Positions 12,020-23,492 of a stretch of DNA of 58,005 bases are shown piece after piece. The stretch spans positions 361,594 through 419,598 of the forward strand of contig MU130073.1 of assembly GCA_015039465.1 (NCBI GenBank), given 5' to 3'. The notes under the pieces were generated by a model. The model did not search any database. It worked only from the letters and a program-made list of their open reading frames with translations, and had not been told where the DNA came from. The position numbers and the translations under genes were made by a program. This stretch comes from Phlegmacium glaucopus. Lineage: Eukaryota > Basidiomycota > Agaricomycetes > Agaricales > Cortinariaceae. Position 1 is the first letter of the stretch; each line of letters starts with the position of its first letter.

Positions 12020-12493
12020 CTGTTGATGAAGTATTTAACTCAATCTGATCTATTAAACAAAGTAAAGCGCACTTTATGGTTGTATCAGGTTGTGAATCCA
12101 TGTTTAATTGATTTACAAATCTGTTGGCCACAACTTGAAGCTGGCCACTTGTAACTACCCAGGTCTTAATAAGCAAACAACAATAATACAGCCGAAATGA
12201 GGTCGGATTCCGAGTACCTAGGGCTGTTAGTATTGGGCCATGGAAGATGATTGATACATACGACAACGGAAGGCCAAGAATTCAACCAGTGCAGTACTAG
12301 GCCGCTGAAATTAATAGTGGCAGTACTCCGGTAACAAAGATCGGATTTGGACACTGCCACGTTGAATTCCTCCCGATCACGAGATTTCTAGAAATGGAAA
12401 TTAGTGATCAAATACAATTTCACATAAACCTGTACACGTTGCAACATTGAACAATGACACTCACTGCCCCCGGATTATAATAGACTATAATGC

Positions 12494-12501
12494 TATATAT
12501 A
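12494..12501 (+). promoter_or_regulatory. TATA motif upstream of the short family member
   Basis: TATATATA lies 42 bp before the ATG at 12543, a spacing usual for a fungal core promoter. It supports the chosen start. Confidence 0.4.
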
Positions 12502-12542
12502 TTGAGTCCTAGAACCAACACCTCGTCTTCTAACGTCTATCC

Positions 12543-14566
12543 ATGTCATCCGTTTGCAAACCGCAAGAATACAGGCCTTGCGTTGACCCACCAAACGAAT
12601 CCACCTTCTCCGTCTCAGAAGGAACACTCTATCCAATTTTGGCACAACATACCGCCCGGTACGATGTAGTGAAATCGTACGTTCGTTGCTCTTCTAAGCA
12701 GGAGCATACTTATTGACGCCCAAACGACTTCAACAGGGTCAGAAGGAAATCCGCTATCATCAAATCGGGAATGTTCCAATCCTCACGGAATCCCTCGTGA
12801 GTGAACCATAGGAGATGCGGTTCCTGCCATGATCGAACTTTATATATATAGTCCAACATATATGCCACCGCAATGGTCCGCGTACATCCATCCCGAAGGC
12901 AAGGCCTATTTTTGCCGCCACTTTGGACTGCATATCGTCACAGAAGCATACATGTATGACCCTAGCATTGCCGAGAAAGTCTGTGCATGGGCAACGGAAG
13001 TCGAAAGGCAGGCTGAAATTCAAGGCTTGGAACTCGATGGCAATGTCGAACTTTTCCTTGAAATCGACGACGATGACTGTAGCTACTACCTCATTGACCG
13101 TGCCACCGAAACGCTCTTCTGGCTGACAGAGTACACTACTGGGGAACTTGGACTCAAATCTGTTGTTTCAGACTCTCATCTTAGTAAGGACCACATAATA
13201 CCGTGGACATTCAGATGCTAATCATTTCTATCAGAATTATTACTGGAAGCCCAATATTGGAGTCATATAGAGAATTTTTGCATGCATTTCGGTGGGTTAC
13301 CGCCGAAGGCCATAGACGATCTCATACTTGTATTTTTACACGCTCTGGCTGGTCAGTCATCAAAATCGCATGGCCAATTTCAAGCCACTCATGACTTCTT
13401 AGACAATCTTACGTCTAATTTGTCTACATTTCCTTACACCACCGCGCAATGCGAAAAATTCCTTGAACTCCTCAAATTTTCGCGAGGTGAACCATACTGC
13501 ATGTCAAAGTGGACCGGACGTCTATTCTAACACATGTCATTTTACTCTAGATCGTATTCATGAAGGGCACGTCGTAGCTTATGTCGGTTAGAACCTACTT
13601 CCGTGTTCCGGCCGGGATATTTCTGACTCCTTATCCTTCCTCCGATAGGCCGCATCTGGTCTATTATTCGTAAGTTCCGGCGGCCTTTACTTGGCGCTCC
13701 TCATTCTTATTACTGCTATTTTTAAAAGTTTACAACCGATATGAAACGCACTATGGTGAAGAGCAATCCCGCCTTTCTCGCGATTGTGCTATCCTTGTAG
13801 ACAAATCAAAGGAGGTGCAATGGACTAGACCGTTGTTGTCTCTGTTATCATTGCAAACATCGGATAGATATTTGACGGCACTTGATGCTCTCTATGTGGA
13901 TCAATATGTCTATGGCCATGCCTGGACTACTTTTATGGGGACCTGCCTTAAGACTTGGCGCCAAGATTGTTGCACATCGGTTATATTACTCCTGTTCGTA
14001 CACATGGCGCTGTTGAACGATTATTCCGAATCTGATCTTTTGGTTCTAACACATAGGTTGCATATAGTATGCCTCTTTCAACATGTATCATCATATTTAG
14101 CATATGCATCCAGCATAATGGCAAGCACAAGTCTCTTGACTGGAATTCTTCTTCTCCATCGACATGAAGGCATGGACAATGCCGAAGCTCATCAAGCTGT
14201 ATGCACAGTCCTATTTTTTCGACTACAGAATCAGCTTCTCATTCCCCTCATTAGCAAACTTATCTTAACGGAGTCCGATCTGACCGTTTCAAATTCCAAG
14301 GCGTTGCACTCGCCTACTCTCTCCCTCGAGTTTTCTCTCTCGTCGGCTTCGTAGCCCTTTTCTGCCAGTGGGCAGTCCTAATCTGGGAAAATAACCATCC
14401 AATCCAAGCCATTCCATTTATATTTCTCATTCTCGCATTCTTTGTGGGCTTACAGCAGTTAACCTCACAGACCAGCATCTTGCGTACTCTAACCTCCAAC
14501 ACGGCCAGGCTGTGCAGAATCTTCCGCAGGTTTCGCTCTGTTCAACAGAAACAATCCGCTGTGTAG
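12543..14566 (+). CDS. WW-like/transmembrane family protein, short form, copy 4
   Basis: Multi-exon member without the Ser/Arg-rich N-terminal exon; function unknown. It starts 'MSSVCKPQEYRPCVDPP'. About 70 residues on, 'MPPQWSAYIHPEGKAYFCR' matches the WW-like motif, followed by 'LFLEIDDDDCSYYLIDRATE', 'TLFWLTEYTT', 'ELLLEAQYWSHIENFCMHFG', 'NRYETHYGEEQSRLSRDC' and 'TSDRYLTALDALYVDQYVYG'. Membrane segments are 'YASSIMASTSLLTGILLLH', 'FSLVGFVALFCQWAVLIW' and 'FIFLILAFFVGLQQL', with a basic C-terminus ending 'QQKQSAV'. The core shares family order with the long copies ('EAQYW', the segment before the HEGMDNAEAHQA word equivalent to the long-form LLLVRQ region), but DNA identity is low, so this is an older paralogue. 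A frame break near 13730 may be an intron. It appears intact. Confidence 0.75.
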
Positions 14567-14934
14567 TTTCTTTCCCTTTTCTCGCCATATCCATCACCAT
14601 CACCGATACCCAAAAGGTTTACTGATGATGTCAAACATCATAGATCCCATTTCTTGATCTATGTCATCATCCTTGAGGTACCTCCACCTCTGCGCCCAGG
14701 TTTTTGGGGTACTAAATTGTAGATGATGTGTATTATAGGATGCTTTGTATCATAGTTTGGCACACAGCGTTTATCACTCCCCGCAGTTCAGCTGGACCTT
14801 TGTCGGCGCTATAGAGCAAACTCCATTGAAGAGGCCCACCAATGAATGATGGCCAAAACGGGTTAACTGGCACCCATGAATTGATGATAAGTATAACGAT
14901 GAGACAAGACAGAACCCAACTATAACTATACTTC
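14567..14934. other. No gene seen
   Basis: 3' flank of the short family gene and a minus-strand open stretch without recognisable content. Confidence 0.4.
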
Positions 14935-15460
14935 TTTTTTCTCCTTTCGTGGTCCTTGTGGGTCTCTATATTCATCTAGGCGCCCCCCTCCTTCCGTGCC
15001 TTCCATTTTGTCCAAATCCGCTTTCAGTTTCCGTGTCTACAATTTCAAAAGGTCCTGCTTGCCAACATGCACCGGTCCACGAAAATCACCTGTCTCATTA
15101 AACATCCATACTTGTGTTCTTCTTCCCAAGCCCTTTTTCCAAATCTGTTAGATTGATGACGACGGAGCATTCAAAGATCTAAAGATGGCCCCATTGGAGT
15201 CAGGTCTACACGAGGTATTCATGTTTCCGAGGCAAGGAACCAAGTAAGTGTATGGATATTGGGATGAAGGCTTCTTCCGAACAAGGATATTGGTTAGGAT
15301 ACGCGGGCGTTGGAGCCCAGGTTAATGACGTGTTCTCAGGGGGCCGTATTGATTCGACCTCCTAGCCGTTGTTAAATTTGATTTTAAGTTATATGAAAAA
15401 TGAAATACATTCCATGCTTTGTGGTCTGGTGTTGATTTTGAAGTTTGGAGCCTTTGAAAA
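14935..15460 (-). pseudogene. RPF2 3'-part pseudogene
   Basis: The sequence is a diverged copy of about 27540-28200, the C-terminal coding part of the RPF2-like gene. Shared words include 'TTTCAAAAGGTCCTGCTTGC', 'CAACATGCACC.GTCCACGAA', 'TTCTTCTTCCCAAG' and 'GATGACGACGGAG'. Small deletions and substitutions destroy the frame. Orientation matches the functional gene. Confidence 0.75.
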
Positions 15461-16350
15461 GGTAATTTTAGTAATAGGTATGACTGAGATCAAAATAAAA
15501 GCAAGAAAATCCTCAATGTGGTGTACTACTCTTCTTGGTACAATATGATTAATTTTTTACAGATTATACAGGGAATGCAACACGACCGACCCACGAGGCA
15601 CGAGTCTTACAAACTCTTGTCTGCTTACTCATTCATTTTCAGCGACGATGAACATGGAATGTTCAACACGCGGCTTCAAATTATCCATGACAGAACCTGT
15701 CTAGATCTTTCTGGGGTTTGTCTGGTTATATTGAGCTTGGACCATGACTATTCCGCCTTGCCTTGTCGTTACCAGTAGCATAAAACGTGAAGGCCATCCT
15801 TGCCTCGTGACTACTCAGCGCATTAAAGCTGCAACTAAGGCATGCGGATTTCACAAGGGAACCGCATGAATCAAATACTAATTAATTTGTAGATCGACCG
15901 CTGAGACGCTAGGATTATCTCCAAAATAGTAAGTATGGAAATCGTCTGCCTCTTTTCTCAATGCCTAACTGAGTCCAAACGGCTGTAACACACTCGTTAG
16001 TCTCGTAATTTCAAATTTTCAATATCGCCTTCATCTCTAACGAGGGAACCGCAGGAAGTGTGCGATCTCAACCTAGGCGAGAGGAGCCTCTCGTCATAGA
16101 CTGGGTCCGTACTTGATCTCAAGTCCTTTGATAAATTTATAAGCACGCATAGGTCCCATATTGACGATTTGCTGAGAAATGAGTCCTACAAGCAGGGCAA
16201 AACCAATGAAGAACTCATCTCGGTTCATGCCGAGTTCAGTCCGAACTTCTGCACCCAAAATGTTGACGGGGGTTTCCAACTTCCAACCGATTCGTGATAT
16301 TCTTTGTCATGGGTGCTTCATAAACGAGAACATCCTTCAAAGAGAAAAGT
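15461..16350 (-). pseudogene. Pseudogene of the RPF2-XPG spacer and XPG nuclease 3' end
   Basis: This is a diverged copy of about 28970-29850. 'AACCTGTCTAGATCT.TCTGG', 'GACTACTCAGCGCATTAAA' and 'GATTATCTCCAAAATAGT' occur in both. The coding remnant at 16094-16279 reads 'GAEVRTELGMNRDEF' and 'NMGPMRAYKFIKG', against 'GAEVRAELDLDRNSF' and 'NVGPMRAYKFIKD' in the intact gene. The catalytic 'GTDF' has become 'GLIS', so the metal-binding Asp is lost. Stops and deletions follow. Confidence 0.75.
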
Positions 16351-16590
16351 AGTAAAATCCCAGTCCCACGACTGAGATGAAAGTGAAGGCAAAAAAAAGG
16401 AATGTACCATAAGTTCCTACTTTCAACTCCAAACTCGGTCCAGTGGGGGTGTAAATAGCGACAACACTGGCTCAATTTCCGTAGGTTTATGAGTATCTAA
16501 TGCCCCTTTTGATCGTGTATTCTAGTCTAGTTGTGAGCGTAGAAAAAGTTTGTGACATTGTACTACGCATCATTTCAAAGTACTCAATCA
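16351..16590 (-). pseudogene. RPF2 5'-part pseudogene, displaced
   Basis: The sequence matches about 28200-28760, the first exons and introns of RPF2. Shared words are 'ACTGAGAT.AA.ATGAA', 'GTATCTAATGCCCCTTTT' against 'GCATCTAAGGCCCTTTTAG', and 'TTGT.GACATTGTAC.CA'. It lies on the far side of the XPG-derived piece, so the order is RPF2 3', XPG 3', RPF2 5', unlike the parent locus. Confidence 0.65.
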
Positions 16591-17430
16591 AAGGATTTTT
16601 GCTACATGTTATACGTGAACCATGAGGTCCGATTCTTTCTAAAATTATCTATTTAGCGTAAAGATGAAGTTCCGAAAGTCGAGAATTTCACACTTTGGCC
16701 AAATATATCGGTATTCAGTCAAAGCTCCTCACACATTACAGCTAACTGCAAAAACGGAGACAGGGCTCCACTTTTTTCTCCCGCACCTATGTATACACCA
16801 ACCACTTTTAGCAGGGCACCCTAACAATTACCCTTCTCTACATGCTCCAACAGGTGGAGCCACCACCCCACTGTGATGTTTGGCCATTGTCAATGACATA
16901 TTGTTTCTATTGACCGGCAACCTCAAAAATGCGCGATGTGGAGGCTTGTGGAGGCAGTTTGGGGTAGTGTTGGAGTGAGGAAGAAGGGTCTTACTAAAAA
17001 TGGTTGTTTATAGGCGCAGCTATGTAAGGCTATGTAGGAAATTTGTCGTAAAGAGTACGCCCTTTTCTTAGTTGCATGTAAATTCTCAATGTGGTGTACT
17101 TTTTTTGCGGTACAATTTTGCAGATTACTCCACAGAAATGTAGCACCAGCCACAGAAATGCAGCAGCCACAGTACCATTTAGTATCCATGGGGTTCTCCT
17201 CCCGGAAACCTATAAAAGGCAGCAAACCCCGGAAGTTGGAAACCTGTCACAGCCATGGTTTACTCAGGGACTCTCAGGGACTCTCAGGGACCACAAAACT
17301 GTACTCAGACTGACAGCGGAAGCCTCGGAAGCTCGGAATTTTTTTGACGTTGTATAGTACTTAGATTTACATTCTGACACATGTCTAATTCCTTGATCTG
17401 CCGGAGTCTGCCAGTGGATCAGTGATCAAT
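16591..17430. other. Intergenic; further scraps of the RPF2-XPG spacer
   Basis: Around 17078-17140, 'CTCAATGTGGTGTACT', '..GGTACAATTTTGCAGATTA' and '..AGAAATG' repeat the spacer words also found at about 15511-15580 and 28970-29040. A strong TATA motif (TATAAAAGG) lies near 17212, and a short tandem 'GGGACTCTCA' repeat at about 17266-17292. No gene follows. Confidence 0.45.
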
Positions 17431-17792
17431 CGATCATTGTTGAAAGATCATACTAGGATCCCGGCAAATGACTGAAATGGGAGATTAAGTAGCCGCTATT
17501 AGTAGCAGCCATGGGCGCTGATCATATTATCGGATACATTATGATATTGGGAATAGTATTGGCCCATGGGCGTGACGCTCGACCGTCATATCTTCACATT
17601 AGCCGGAGCAAAGGCATGGATCTTGCCATGTATATGGTATAAATATGATTTCTCCTCATGATCAGGAATACAGGATGATATACAAAACGAGACATATGGA
17701 TATAAGTACATTGTCCCGGGCCCCTTTAGTATCATCAAAGTCGTCAGTGTGCATCTTACAACAAAGCCATAAACCAGTAAATCTGTAGTATA

Positions 17793-20700
17793 CTATGGGT
17801 CTTGTTCAACCGTCCTATTGGAGTCGCGTGATGACTGACGACGACGGTGCAGGAAGGCAGGCCAAGCGAATGACGGGAGCTTTAATCTCAAAGCGGAAGG
17901 CTCAGTAGGTTCTGGTACAACTACTTCGAAAGTGAACTTCTTCGATATTTTCTCCGAGTCATCATCCTGTTCAAAAGACAGCAATTCATCAGGCGCTTTT
18001 GCATCAGAGGCAAGTTGTTTCTCCCGGGTCGTCCAAATGCTCCAGGCGATGAGGACTGCAATGACTCCGGACAATGACCCGATGATGGTGCGATCGACAA
18101 TGCCTGAGTTCTGGAGGCACATGAGTAAAAATGCGGTGAGAAAAGAGACCATGCTTTATTGTGGGAAACAGGTGTGAGATGTGTGTAGTACAAACCAAGG
18201 TCCAGATGAAATCACTCACCTCCACATCAGCAACGCAAATGGCAAGCTGAACATGATAGCCAGTGTTTCTAAACCAAGCAAACTTGAATGATGAGCCCTA
18301 ATTCTCCAGAATTGCTGCTGAATGACGGTTGTGCAAATTCAGATTGAGGTGCATCATACTAACTTTATGCACTAACCACAATATCAGCTGTATCTCTGTT
18401 TTTTGTCTGGTTCTGTCGAACTAAAAGCAGACCTAAGATGATACTGCCGATACTGGCAATAATGGAACAATAGCTTGAAATTTGTACAGGAGATCTGTTG
18501 GCATCGCCGCTCTGTTTTCCCAGAAAGGCCACGTTCACATTCAACAGTAAAGTGGCCTAGATCATATCACGCTTATGAGGATGTAGCTTGTCAGACTTGA
18601 ATATCATGACTCACGTATAGGATGAATCCTCGCCATTCCTCATTCACTTGTCCCAATGATGTTTCCCAAACAGCTGGGTGCATGATACCGTCAACGCACA
18701 TCTTCTGCAATATCTTCAGATTAACGTCTGGCGCTGAGAAAAGAAGAATTGAAATCGTTTTGATGAACCATGTTCGTTTGTTGGTCTTTATGCCGTACAC
18801 TGATTGATCGCGATATAAACGTGCCTCTGGTTGTCCGTGAAAGTGAATAAATTTCGTACGACCTTTGAGGCAAGGTAAAAAGTAAATATATCTAGAAGAA
18901 ATATGTAATGAAAGGTGATCATACTGGAAATGAGCATGAATTGGCCTAAATAATCAGAATAATAAGTTAATAGAATGGAAAAAGTGATAAATTTACGCTG
19001 ACTGAGAAGACCAGTGCATCCATGGCCACCATTCGGTTTCCCAACATTTTCTAAATAATTGAGGGCATTCAATGCATCTGATCTGATCCAAGCGAAAAAT
19101 ATCACCTTTTAGGCCATCTACCAGAGGTAACAATTTGTACAGTTCGTCCAAGGTATATGGCACTATGGTGTAGGGTGATGTCCTACTGTCTTGAAGGTTC
19201 CTCAAGATCAAGATAAGGTTTGCAACTAGGAATGTAAAGCACTAACCCCCAATAAAATGCATCACGGTACCTCTCAATTGACAGACCAGATCATCTGTCA
19301 ATTGAAGGGCATTTGGATAGGCTACGCAATGGTACCTACGACCAGGAAATTCAGAAACAGTTAGATAGCGCGCGCTGGAGATTCGCACCAATATTGGGCC
19401 TCCATTTCGTATTCTAGAGGTGTAAATGAGAACGGACCACGTCAAGAATCGATAGAACGAGGACATACTAAGGTGTCTACCAGAACTAACGCCTTTGATC
19501 ACCTCCCAATTGGGTAAGAGGTCAGAAGAAAAGTGGTCCAAAAAGAAGATAGTTCGGAGTTGATGATTTGCAAAATAATAGTCAGTCGCAAAGGTATCAT
19601 TCGCATCCATGTTTATATCAAGCACAAGATCAGTCTCCGCAGGGATTGGAATACGATTTGTAGCTATGAAGGTCTCGATGATGCCGATGTGTAGAACGAT
19701 CAACTTGAAATAAGCGGAGTCATATAGATCCACGTCTGTAAAAATTCTCTGAAATTGATTTAATCCCAATTTTTTGTGCATTATAGGATTAGCAAACCTT
19801 TTCTGCATTGTAAAAATAACAAGCGCCCCCCGGGTGAGTACAAAGAGTCCAACCAGGCGGATCCGAGCGGCTAAATGAATTCAATTCAAAGCGATATGAT
19901 AATCAACATTAACACCTACTCCGAAAAACCCGTCAACATTGGTTTCATCTTTACCCTCGTTGCCTTATTCGGTCTGGACAATATTATAGTGAGTGGTGAA
20001 AAAGAGTATTGGGTAGATGCTTACATCCTACGCCTCTTCTCGTATCGTTGAAAGTTTTCTGGTGCTACAGGGTATATGCGGTTGTGGTCTAATGGCGGAA
20101 TCTCCATGTCATCGGATAAAATATGGATCTGGGATTTAGTCCCGACCGCCCCACGGGATGGCATTTCGGTACATTGTTTAATTGGCGACTCCGAAGCAGG
20201 TGTACGGACGCGTAGGCTGGAAATTTCTCCCGGAGAAAATAGTTCAATAGATCCAACTGGCGAATCCAAACGAGCCTCCGGGAAAATTTGAGGTATACGT
20301 AATATAGCCTCATGGTTATCAGCGGCACGGGGTTGCGTAAGTTCGGGTGAAGACATGGAATATGCCCGGTGTGGACTTGTGGGTTGAGCTGTAACCGTGT
20401 ATCCACCTTCAAGGGGTGATTGTGCATCGTTCGACCTAACACTGTGGGAGGAACGTGATGTAGTCCGACTGCGAGAGATAATACCGAGGTTATGCGAGGA
20501 CCTGGATGCATTTAATATCTGCGAAGATCGAGAAGAATCATACACTCCAGTGCCATAAGGATCCATGGAACATGAGATATTATCAAGAGGGACCACCATC
20601 TGATCAATGGGGGTGTCATCGCCGGACCCCTTCAAATGCTCAGATGCTTGATCACCTGAATCGACTCCATTATTGGATCCTGGATTCGAGGTAGGTGGAT

Positions 20701-20887
20701 TCGAGCGCCTCTGCTTCCCATACCAATTTTTCCATTTTGAGCGTAAATATTTCCACAAACCGACCAAGCGCTGGAAGAGACTTGCGAAAACATTTGGATG
20801 ATGCCTGGTTGACTTAAGATTCCAAAGAAACTTGTAGAAAGTAATTACCCTTGGCCAGGCTCGCCGTATTGAAGCAGCTAACGCCAT
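17793..20887 (-). CDS. WW-like/transmembrane family protein, long form, copy 2
   Basis: Same exon order as copies 1 and 3. Exon 1 (20887 down to about 20025) encodes about 287 residues with 'SRSS' repeats, ending 'NFQRYEKRRR'. The next exons carry the WW-like motif, here 'DPPGWTLCTHPGGACYFYN': the Glu of 'HPEG' is Gly, unlike copies 1, 3 and 4. Then come 'RIFTDVDLYDSAYFK', 'TIFFLDHFSSDLLPNW', 'TNKRTWFIKTISILLFSAPD', 'ATVLLNVNVAFLGKQS' and the membrane segments, ending 'SFLTAFLLMCLQNSG' and 'IGSLSGVIAVLIAWSIW'. Last exon is about 18152-17793. No premature stop was found in the joined frames. It shares about 4.2 kb, including both flanks, with copy 3. Function unknown; recent divergence from copy 3 and the changed motif could mean altered binding or relaxed constraint. 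Confidence 0.8.
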
Positions 20888-21345
20888 ATAGTAATGTGAG
20901 GTTGGGTCACTAGTAGCCTACAACTCTGGAGTCGGAAGCTGAGCGTCCTTGGTGCGTCTAGTCTTTCCTGTGTTACAGTGTCCCAATTCAGAACTGCAAG
21001 CCTAAAGCTGGTGCCAAACATTGCCAAGCCACATGCTCAGCAGCCATAAGCGCTAAGCGCTAAGCGCTAAATGCTTTATCTTATGATTTACATTATTTAT
21101 TATGTTATGGGGATATCGGACTAATATAAGTGGGCGCTCGATCAAATAATTATTTATAATTCATAATTTATCATCTTTTAAATAATATTAAAAATATGTT
21201 TAGGGTATTCTCATATTCTTTACCATGTATATATTCACGACGAGATTTGGATATACATTCTCCCCCTTCAATGCTCTTCAACGTCGGTATGCATCTCACA
21301 ATAAAGCTATGCATCTTCTAGTCTCCCGTAGGCAGACTTCGTAAA
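20888..21345. other. 5' flank of copy 2, duplicated at copy 3
   Basis: The flank matches 26602-27070 over most of its length ('AAGCCTAA.GCTGGTGCCAAA', 'TTAGGGTATT.TCATATTCTT', 'CATCTCACAATAAAGCTAT'). It contains three 7-bp TAAGCGC units at 21047-21070 that are absent from the copy 3 flank. It includes the copy 2 promoter region and AT-rich sequence. Confidence 0.6.
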
Positions 21346-21721
21346 CTATCGATAATCAGTTGATGGTGAGTGCATCTTCAATAACCGTTCTATTATGCCG
21401 ATGGTGTAGCAGGAACGCGGGCAAGGCAAATGACAGAGGAAGACAAGCGTACCTACCTCGAAAGTGTGGATTTTCGATCTTTCCTCTGAGTTATCATCTT
21501 GTTCAAAAGACAGTCCTCGTTTCTCCCAGAATGTCGAAAGGCACCAGGAGATGGGGACTGCAATGACTGCAGACAAATCCCCACGACAGAGCGAGCGACT
21601 GTCCCCGAGCTAGGCTGGAAGTATTTGAGCAAAAGGAAATGGACTATGCTTTACTGCGGGAGAAAAGATGGTGAGATGTCCTATTTAAACGAGATTAAAT
21701 CACTAATCACCTCCACATCTA
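21346..21721 (-). pseudogene. Stray last-exon fragment of a long family member
   Basis: The minus strand retains scraps of the last exon: 'LSFEQDD.SEERSK', 'TFEV' and the basic end, as in 'LSFEQDDDSEKISKKFTFEV' of copy 2. Large deletions remove most of the membrane segment. At about 21721 it joins the short-family pseudogene at the point corresponding to the 'ATCACTCACCTCCACATC' intron border of intact copies, so this looks like a recombination junction. Confidence 0.6.
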
Positions 21722-23092
21722 ATGTCTGCGAGCCAAACGAATCCACCTTTTCCGTCTCTGAGGGAACTCTTTATCCAATTTTGGCCCCAACTTACCGCCC
21801 GGTACGATGCAGTGAAATCGTACGTCTGTTGTCCTTCTAAGCAGGAGCATACTTACTGATGCCCAACCGCCTTCAACAGGGTCGGGGGGAAGTCTACTAT
21901 CATCGAATCGGGAATGTTCCAATCCTCACGGAATCCCTCGTGAGTGAATACCATAGGAAATGCAGTTTCTGTCATGATCGAACTTTATCCATCCAGTCCA
22001 ACATATACGCCACCGCAATGGTTCGCGTACATCCATCCCGAAGGCAAGGCCTATTTTTGCCCCAAATTCGGACTGCAAGTCGTCACAGAAGCATAAATGT
22101 ATGATCATAACATTGCCGAGGAAGTCTGTGCATAGGCAACAGAAGTCGAAAGGCAGGCTGAAAGTCAATGATTGGAACTCGACGGCAATGTCGAACTTTT
22201 CCATTGAAATCGACGAGCATGACTGTAGCTACTGCTAGTAGCTACAGTCATCCTCGTCTCGTTGACCGTGCTACAGAAACACTTTTCTGGCTGACGGAGT
22301 ACACTACTACGAAACATGGACCCCAAGTCTGTTGTTTCGGAGCCTCATCTCAGTAAGTACCATGGACATTCAGATGCTAATCACTTCTATCAAAATTATT
22401 GCTGGAAGCCCAATATTGGAGTCATATAGAGAATTTTTGCATGCATTTCGGTGGGTTACCACCAAAGGCCTAATGATAGATGATCTCATACTTGTATTTT
22501 TACACGCTCTTGCTGGTCAGTCATCAAAATCGAATGGCCAATTTCAAGCCACTCATTGACTTCTTAGACAATCTTACGTCTAACTCGTCCACATTTTCTT
22601 ACACCACCGCACAATGCGAAAAATTATTTGAACTCCTCAAAATTTCGCCAGGTGAACCATACTGCATGTCAAGAGTGGGGCGGACATTTATTCTAACACT
22701 GTCATTTTTCTCTAGATCGCATTCATGAGGGGAACATCGTAGCATATGTCGGTCAGAACCTACTTCCGTGTTCCGGTGGGGATATTTCAGTGATATTTCA
22801 GACTTTGTATCCTTCCCCTCCGATAGGCCGCACCCGGTCTATTATTCGTAAGTTCCAGCGGCCTTTACTTGGCGCTCTTCATTCTTATTACTGCTGTTTT
22901 AAAAAAGTTTACAATAGATATGAAACGCACTACGGTGAAGAACAATTCCGCCTTTCTCGCGATTGTACCATCCTTGTGGATAAATCAAAGGAAGTGCAAT
23001 GGACTAGACCGTTGTTGTCTCTATTATCAATCCAGACATCGGACAGATATTTAACGGTACCTGATGCTATCTATGCGGACCAATATGTCTAT
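21722..23092 (+). pseudogene. WW-like family short form, broken copy 5
   Basis: DNA is close to the short copy at 12590-13915. 'CCAAACGAATCCACCTT', the WW-like exon ('PPQWFAYIHPEGKAYFC'), the 'EAQYW' exon and 'TSDRYLTVPDAIYADQYVY' are all recognisable. Damage includes in-frame stops near 22094 (TAA) and 22134 (TAG), a small inverted duplication at about 22222-22256 (GTAGCTACTGCTAGTAGCTAC) and a 3' truncation at 23092, so all membrane segments are missing. The 5' end is also missing. It cannot encode a full protein. Confidence 0.8.
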
Positions 23093-23492
23093 ATTGTCGA
23101 AAGATCATACTAGGATCCCGGCAAATGACTGAAATGGGACATTAAGCAAATTTTAACCGCTAGCAGCCATAGGCGCTACTTAAACGCTAAACGTTTGATC
23201 ATATTATCAGATATTATGATTATTTGGATATTGGCCCGAGGCTAGAACGCTCATCAGCGTAGTAGCCCATTGGCGCTCGATCATACATATCTCCACATTA
23301 GCCGGAGCAAAGGCCCATGTATATGGTATAAATATAATTTCTCCTCATGATCAAGAATACAGGATGATATATAAGACGAGACATATGGATATAAGTACAT
23401 ACATTGTCCCGGGTCCCCTTCAGTGTCATCAAAGTCGTCAATGTGCATCTTACAATTACAACAAAGCCATAAATCCGTAAATCTGTAGTATA
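23093..23492. other. 3' flank of copy 3
   Basis: The flank starts at the truncation point of the short pseudogene with 'TCGAAAGATCATACTAGGAT', also found at about 17441 beyond copy 2. GCGCT-rich words and 'CATTAGCCGGAGCAAAGGC' are shared with 17500-17620. No gene seen. Confidence 0.6.

Noticed and set aside
20076..20291. Plus-strand frame opposite exon 1 of copy 2 (also at copies 1 and 3)
   Set aside because: It is antisense to a conserved coding exon and owes its similarity between copies to that exon.
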